Of a DNA stretch of 64,000 nucleotides, positions 60,701 through 64,000 are shown in pieces. Each line of letters opens with the position of its first letter. Position 1 is the stretch's first letter. A program made the translations under genes and the position numbers. This stretch comes from Megalobrama amblycephala (Eukaryota; Chordata; Actinopteri; Cypriniformes; Xenocyprididae): assembly GCF_018812025.1 (NCBI RefSeq), contig NC_063054.1:29836356-29900355 (forward strand), read 5' to 3'. A model generated the notes under the pieces. That model searched no databases. It was not told the origin of the DNA and saw only the letters and a list, made by a program, of their open reading frames with translations.

Positions 60701-63011
60701 AGAGGATATTAGACAAGTTAGACTTTTCGGCATAATTAGATGTGCCGGCATCAGGCGGGAGTTCGGCAGTCTTCCTGAAGACCTGCTGGGAATCTGGGGG
60801 TGAGGAATGGGCTCAATTTAAAGTCTTTGCGGGGAGTGAGAGGTCTTAAAAAGTTATGAAGTTCCTCCAAAGATAAAATGTAGTTGCGGTTTCTCTTTTT
60901 GAGCTAATTTCAAGGAACGACAGAGATGGCTGACAAACATATGAAACTGAGACAAACCAAATCCAGAAGAACTGTGGCCATGTCTCCAAGAGATTTTAAG
61001 AAACCTGCCTCCAAAGCTACCTGAAAAATGATGCCCAAGTGTACCTGGACAAGAGCTGTTTTAAATGCAAAGGGTGGTCACACAAAATTTTGTTTTGATT
61101 TAGTTAATATAAGTTAATTGATAAATAAAATCTATTTATAACAGTATTTTTTAAAAACATCCTCACTTTACAGCATTTTTACACAAGTGCCTAAAACTCT
61201 TCACAGTACTGTATCTTTGCAGGCAGGTTTCTTCAGGCATCTTAGAGACACGGCCACAGTTCTCCTGGATTTAGTTTGTCTCAGTTTCATCTGTTTCTTC
61301 ATGTAATCACAGACGGATTCGATGATGGTGAGATCAGATCACTGTTGTCAGACTCCTTGTGTATTCAAAAATCTCACTGGATTATTACAATTAATGGCAA
61401 AATGAATGTTTGGAAATGTGAACGGATATTTCCTATTGACACACTACAGCAAAAGATATAAATAACTGGCTTAAAACCTTTTTGGGGGGGTGAAAATACT
61501 GACGTGCCTAAGACTTCTGCACAGTACTGTATATATACACAGATCAGGCTTAACATTATGACCACCTTCCTAATATTGTGTTGGACCCCTTTTGCTGCCA
61601 AAACAGCCCTGACCCATCGAGGCATGGACTCCACTAGAATCCTGAAGGTGTGCTGTGGTATCTGACACCAAGATGTGAGGTCTTCATGAATCGGACTTAT
61701 TTGTTCAGCACATCCCACAGATGCTCGATTGGATTGAGATCTGGGGAATTTGGAGGCCAAGTCAACACCTCAAACTCGTTGTGCTCCTCAAACCATTCCT
61801 GGACCATTTTTTGCTTTGTGGCAGCGTGCATTATCCTGCTGAAAAAGGCCACAGCCACCAGGGAATACCGTTTCCATGAAAGGGAGTACATGTCAAAGTA
61901 ACATCCACATGGATGGCAGGATACAAGATTTCCCAGCAGAACATTGCCCAAAGCATCACACTGTCTCCACCGGCTTGCCTTCTTCCCTTGCATCCTGTGC
62001 AAGTGCATCCTGGTGCCGTGTGTTCCCCAGGTAAGCGACGCACACGCACCCGGCCATCTATGTGATGTAAAAGAAAACGTGATTCATCAGACCAGGTCAC
62101 CGTCTTCCATTGCTCTGTGGTCCAGTTCTGATGCTCACATGCCCACTGTTGGCACTTTCGGCGGTGGACAGGGGTCAGCATGGGCACTCTGACTGGTCTG
62201 CGGCTATGCAGCCCCATACGCAACAAACTGTGATGCACTGTGTGTTCTGACACCTTTCTATCAAAACCAACATTAACTTCTTGAGCAATTTGAGTTCTAG
62301 TAGCTTGTCTATTGGATCGGACCACAATGGCCATGCTCCCCACATGCATCAATGATCCTTGATCCACCCATGACTCTGTCACCGGTTCACCACTGCAATG
62401 GTCTGATAGTGACCACTGCAGACCGGGAACACCCCACAAGAGCTGCAGTTTTGGAGATGCTCTGACCCAGTCATCTAGTCATCACAGTTTGGCCCTTGTC
62501 AAACTCACTCAAATCCATACGCTTGCCCATTTTTCCTACTTCTAACACATCAACTTTGAGGACAAAATGTTCACTTGCTGCCTAATATATCCCACCCACT
62601 AACAGATGCTGTGATGAAGAAATAATCAGTGTTATTCACTTCACCTCTCAGAGGTCATAATGTGATGCTTGATTGGTGTATATATAGTATCTATAATAAT
62701 CAACTATTTATATTAATTTTTTAAAAATTATTTAGGCATTTGATACCATATTTTGCTCATATTATATACTACACATAGTCTACTCATCTCATTAATTACT
62801 AGGAATTACTCTAAAAAAAATACTATAAAAATTACTATAAAAAAACAAACAGATTTTGTTTGTGATCTGATGATTATTTATCAGTTGCGTCTTTCTTTTC
62901 TGTTTGCAGTTTGTGGTGACTATGTTCTGGGCTCTTTACCTATATGACAGAGATTTGGTTTACCCAAGACTCCTGGACAACTTTATACCACAGTGGCTAA
63001 ACCATGGCATG
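48560..63011 (+). CDS. aig1: aig1, androgen-induced gene 1 (FAHFA hydrolase), 5' half, three coding exons
   Basis: Spliced gene with coding exons 48560-48700, 56566-56721 and 62910-63011, giving 133 residues; the 3' exons lie outside the window. The translation follows vertebrate AIG1 closely from start to cut-off (start [15 protein letters not shown], end [14 protein letters not shown]) and differs clearly from its paralogue ADTRP. Family knowledge: AIG1 is a multi-pass membrane threonine hydrolase that cleaves fatty acid esters of hydroxy fatty acids, using Thr43 and His134. Thr43 is present in exon 1 (FLT, residues 41-43). Residue 133 ends exon 3, so His134 would be the first codon of the next exon. 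Hydrophobic segments fall at about residues 6-24, 41-66 and 88-110, matching the first three membrane spans. All three visible introns are phase 0 with GT-AG borders. The start codon has a strong Kozak context (A at -3, G at +4). Identity is very secure; the gene is only incomplete because of the window edge. Confidence 0.96.
49440..49560 (-). mobile_element. Long-inverted-repeat cyprinid element, copy 6 (fragment)
   Basis: CACAATATTACTGTATTTGG, ATCAAATAAATGCAGTCTTG and GTGAGCATAAG in reverse orientation, in aig1 intron 1. Confidence 0.78.
49698..51646 (+). mobile_element. TTAA-type element in aig1 intron 1, host of a nested element
   Basis: Begins TTAAAGGGGTCATATAATGC and ends GAACCACCCATTTAA, with TTAA at both borders. 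The internal order matches the 22.6-kb element (CCCTTTAAATGCAAATGAGC, AGAGGGCGGAG, GTTGTAGTCC pairs). It is interrupted by a second TTAA element at 50893-51576; the sequence on the two sides of that insertion follows on without loss. Confidence 0.86.
50893..51576. mobile_element. TTAA-type element nested within another, GGTCCCGTT ends
   Basis: TTAAAGGTCCCGTTTTTCGTG-type left end and CACGAAGAACGGGACCTTTAA-type right end, bounded by TTAA. It is 684 bp long with only short reading frames and no recognisable transposase. It inserted at a TTAA inside the 49698-51646 element, so it is younger. Confidence 0.88.
51647..53829. other. Unique part of aig1 intron 1
   Basis: Contains AT-rich stretches with TTAATTAGC motifs (about 52197-52220) and a block around 52630-52740 that looks conserved in style. 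No alternative exon was recognised. Confidence 0.45.
53830..54830. repeat. Probable diverged interspersed repeat
   Basis: TACTTTGTTACTGTCCACCACTACTACTTT, TACTCTTTACTCCAATACAT and, on the far side at about 56340-56480, TTTTACTCAAGTGGTATTGG and CTACTTTTACTTAAGTATGG, resemble the two ends of a common fish repeat. The stretch between is interrupted by other elements. Class uncertain. Confidence 0.4.
54831..55199. mobile_element. Foldback element (TTCACCC family), right end missing
   Basis: Starts TTAAAGGGTTAGTTCACCCA and carries CACAAATTAAGATATTTTTG paired with AAAACATCTTAATTTGTG. The outer right arm is cut at about 55199, where a reversed TTAA element begins. Confidence 0.8.
55199..56131 (-). 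mobile_element. TTAA-type element, GTGCCCTAGAA family, copy 2, reversed and truncated
   Basis: The reverse complement of 16659-17605 over nearly its full length: shared AACAGTCGGGGTGTACGCCC, ATTTGCATATGCCAGCCCAT, AGCTGAAACTTCACAGACAC, ending TCTAGGGCACCTTTAA. About 50 bp at its inner end are missing, at the same point where the foldback is cut, so a deletion removed both edges. Confidence 0.84.
56566..56721 (+). CDS. aig1: aig1 coding exon 2 (residues 48-99)
   Basis: Fifty-two codons between an acceptor (pyrimidine-rich tract, then CTCAG, ending at 56565) and the donor GTATGT at 56722. The exon begins [19 protein letters not shown], completing membrane span 2, then a charged loop ([15 protein letters not shown], residues 73-87), and the start of span 3 ([12 protein letters not shown]). 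It joins exon 1 in phase 0 with no missing residues compared with vertebrate AIG1. Confidence 0.96.
57455..57815 (+). mobile_element. Long-inverted-repeat cyprinid element, copy 7
   Basis: TTTTTGAAAAAAGTCTCTTA, CAGTAATATTGTGAAATTAT, AAAGCTGAATTTTCAGCATC, TCCTTCAGAAATCATTCTAA, GAAACCATGATACATTTGCA and GAATAGAAAGTTCTAAAGAA in order, in aig1 intron 2. Confidence 0.85.
57805..58010 (-). repeat. Fragment related to the 42.7-kb inverted-repeat element
   Basis: GTTTTCAATGGGAGCACTGA, CATCACTGTCACTTTTTACC and TCCAATCACAGTGGAGGAGG are diverged complements of 42.97-43.17 kb sequences (CCTCCACTCTGATTGGATG, AAAAGTGACAGTGATGAG, CTCCCATTGAAAAC). Confidence 0.65.
59048..59545 (+). mobile_element. Long-inverted-repeat cyprinid element, copy 8
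   Basis: ACGTTTTTGAAAGACGTATT, ATGCTCACCACGGCTGCATT, CAGTAATATTGTGAAATATT, AATTTTCCTCCAGGAATCAT, followed by reversed blocks AAGTTCAAAAGAACAGCATT and GAATGATTTCTGAAAGATCA, showing the palindromic layout of the family. Confidence 0.82.
59546..60944. other. Unique part of aig1 intron 2
   Basis: Even base composition and absence of recognisable repeats over 1.4 kb, unlike the rest of the intron. Possible regulatory content; no exon seen. Confidence 0.45.
60945..61531. mobile_element. Rearranged Tc1-like relic, foldback of two oppositely facing parts
   Basis: GAGACAAACCAAATCCAGAA then GAACTGTGGCCATG (about 60950-60985) recurs as its complement at about 61248-61290 (GCCACAGTTCTCCTGGATTT then AGTTTGTCTCAGTTTCAT). 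TIR-like strings GTGCCTAAAACTCTTCACAG (about 61187) and GTGCCTAAGACTTCTGCACA (about 61504), each leading into GTACTGTAT, mark old terminal repeats. No intact frame. Confidence 0.7.
61538..62678 (-). mobile_element. Tc1/mariner transposon, nearly full length, inactive
   Basis: Terminal repeats CACAGATCAGGCTTAACATT then ATGACCACC (left) and the complement of GGTCATAATGTGATGCTTGA then TTGGTG (right), inside TATATA on both sides as expected for TA insertion. It is 1141 bp long. It abuts the Tc1-like relic to its left and ends about 230 bp before aig1 exon 3. Confidence 0.88.
61697..62530 (-). pseudogene. Broken Tc1-like DDE transposase
   Basis: The minus-strand frame opens at 62530 ([19 protein letters not shown]) and meets a TGA after 19 codons. 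The next long frame (62439-61831) keeps the helix-turn-helix remains, the first catalytic Asp in TWSDESRF and the RVRRLPGEH region. The second Asp ([12 protein letters not shown] motif, about 61830-61855) lies in a different frame, and the block [12 protein letters not shown] is in yet another frame, ending in a stop. There are thus one nonsense change and at least two frameshifts. Not functional. Confidence 0.9.
62910..63011 (+). CDS. aig1: aig1 coding exon 3 (residues 100-133)
   Basis: Thirty-four codons between an acceptor (TTTGCAG, ending at 62909) and the donor GTGAGT at 63012. The exon begins [19 protein letters not shown] and ends WLNHGM, the highly conserved stretch just before the catalytic His of the family. 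A decayed Tc1-like transposon ends only about 230 bp upstream of this exon, but the exon and its splice signals are intact. Confidence 0.95.
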
Positions 63012-64000
63012 GTGAGTGGGAAATGTTTCTTTCTTTCTTTCTAGAAAGTACAAGACAGGAACAAAAGAAAAAGTACATTATGTTCTTTATAATCTCTTAG
63101 GCGACATTGACATCAGATGTGGAAATGGCAGTTGTTGTGCAATTGTTCATTTCAATCAGGTGGAACAAAAGCTCTAAGGTGGGGTCAGATAGTGGCAGTT
63201 CTTGTTTTTATGACAGGTTCTGAATTGACGTGTGGTGGCATTATTGTTTGTTATGTAATTCCAGTAGCAAATAGCAAATGTGTCTCTGTTAGCATCAGTG
63301 AGCAAGAATGTTTACATAAACATATTGTTATTAATCCGTCATTAATGTATCTACAGAACTGAAAAGACTTCACTGCAATTAGTCTAGAAGAGCCTCCACA
63401 AGAGATATTTAATAACCTAAACGCTTCCATATTGAATCCTTCTTTAATATGCTGAAGTGGCCTTGACGAAAGAGGTTTTGGGACCTAGAGGCTTCTGATA
63501 GATTGATAGGAAATACAGCTCAGAATGAAGCTATTACTGGAAACGTGGTTGGATGTCTTAGTCGTCGCTAATCACAGGATGTATTCAGTTGACTTGGGTA
63601 TAGCCCGGGCCAATGACAACACACGTAGCGGTTGCTAGGGAAACATGTCTCGGTTATTAATCAAAACGAATGTAACCTTTGAGCCTAATCAGAAATCGCC
63701 TCTATCTTTAATGTGCAGTGGCATTGTGAAATCATATGCAATTGGATTTTCCGCAGGGTTTTTAAACCTTTCAACATTTGTCATTAATACACATTAGAGA
63801 GTACATGGGTTTTTTTTTTAGGTTTGGTTTTAGGTATGTGCTAAAAACTTACATTTCTTTGCTTCATTTTCCTCTAATGTTAGATCAGTGATTATCAACT
63901 GCTGGATTGTGACCCAAAAATGGGTTGAGAATCTGTTCTGGTCAAAGACAGCAGAGAAAAAGCAATGCAAATAATAAAAACTAAATGCAAATGTAAAAGC
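63012..64000 (+). other. aig1: aig1 intron 3, 5' part
   Basis: Begins with GTGAGT and runs off the window. It is mostly unique sequence with a GC-moderate, CNE-like block at about 63365-63770 that includes an RFX-like motif GTTGCTAGGGAAAC (about 63632-63645). No coding exon was seen. Confidence 0.8.

Larger units (their letters stand above)
56722..62909 (+). other. aig1: aig1 intron 2
   Basis: A 6.2-kb phase 0 intron with GT-AG borders. It contains two copies of the common long-inverted-repeat element (57455-57815 and 59048-59545), a reversed fragment related to the 42.7-kb element (57805-58010), and a Tc1-like cluster at 60945-62678. The stretch 59560-60940 looks unique. Confidence 0.9.

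Overview
The window is a piece of vertebrate nuclear DNA, almost certainly from a cyprinid-type teleost fish. It is AT-rich, has long introns with GT-AG borders, and is packed with short inverted-repeat DNA transposons, Tc1-like relics and tRNA-derived SINE pieces of kinds I recognise from carp and zebrafish genomes. There is no operon, CRISPR array or prokaryotic feature. Nearly all open reading frames here are chance frames or repeat relics.

Only one protein-coding gene can be supported: the 5' half of aig1 (androgen-induced gene 1, a membrane FAHFA hydrolase) on the + strand. Coding exon 1 is at 48560-48700, exon 2 at 56566-56721 and exon 3 at 62910-63011. All introns are phase 0, and together the exons encode residues 1-133 of a family about 240 residues long. 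The remaining exons lie beyond the right edge. Catalytic Thr43 is present. Catalytic His134 should be the first codon of the next exon, just outside the window. A GC-rich 5' flank with NRF1-like and RFX X-box-like motifs precedes the start codon.

The left 48 kb holds no recognisable coding exon. In other vertebrates the gene upstream of AIG1 is HIVEP2, head-to-head. Two GC-richer blocks with good minus-strand splice donors (donor edges at 30695 and 26884) are plausible non-coding first exons or promoters of hivep2 or of a non-coding RNA. This is inference. The 31-kb block contains a perfect palindromic CRE (TGACGTCA).

Repeats dominate the rest. (1) At least ten non-autonomous elements from several unrelated families all begin TTAAAG and end in CTTTAA or a close variant. 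They are often nested in one another and look like substrates of one TTAA-targeting transposase type (Kolobok-like rather than piggyBac). (2) Eight copies of one long-inverted-repeat element are scattered over 11-59 kb. (3) Three copies of a palindromic element are built of AATTGCGAG-type motifs. (4) A 193-bp hAT-like palindrome has an 8-bp target duplication. (5) Decayed Tc1/mariner transposases lie at 0.9-1.7 kb and 61.5-62.7 kb, with a third Tc1-like foldback relic beside the latter in aig1 intron 2. (6) SINE fragments lie at 6, 18.9 and 28 kb. (7) There are several microsatellites, including a 150-bp AAAAT pentanucleotide array. Several loci are multi-layer nests (18.7-21.0, 28.0-28.8, 32.1-33.5, 34.7-36.4, 37.9-39.8 and 49.7-51.6 kb).

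I did not find an undescribed gene system. The most informative observations are the shared TTAA terminal signature across unrelated repeat families, the candidate minus-strand promoters, and the nested insertions that give a relative order of transposon activity.
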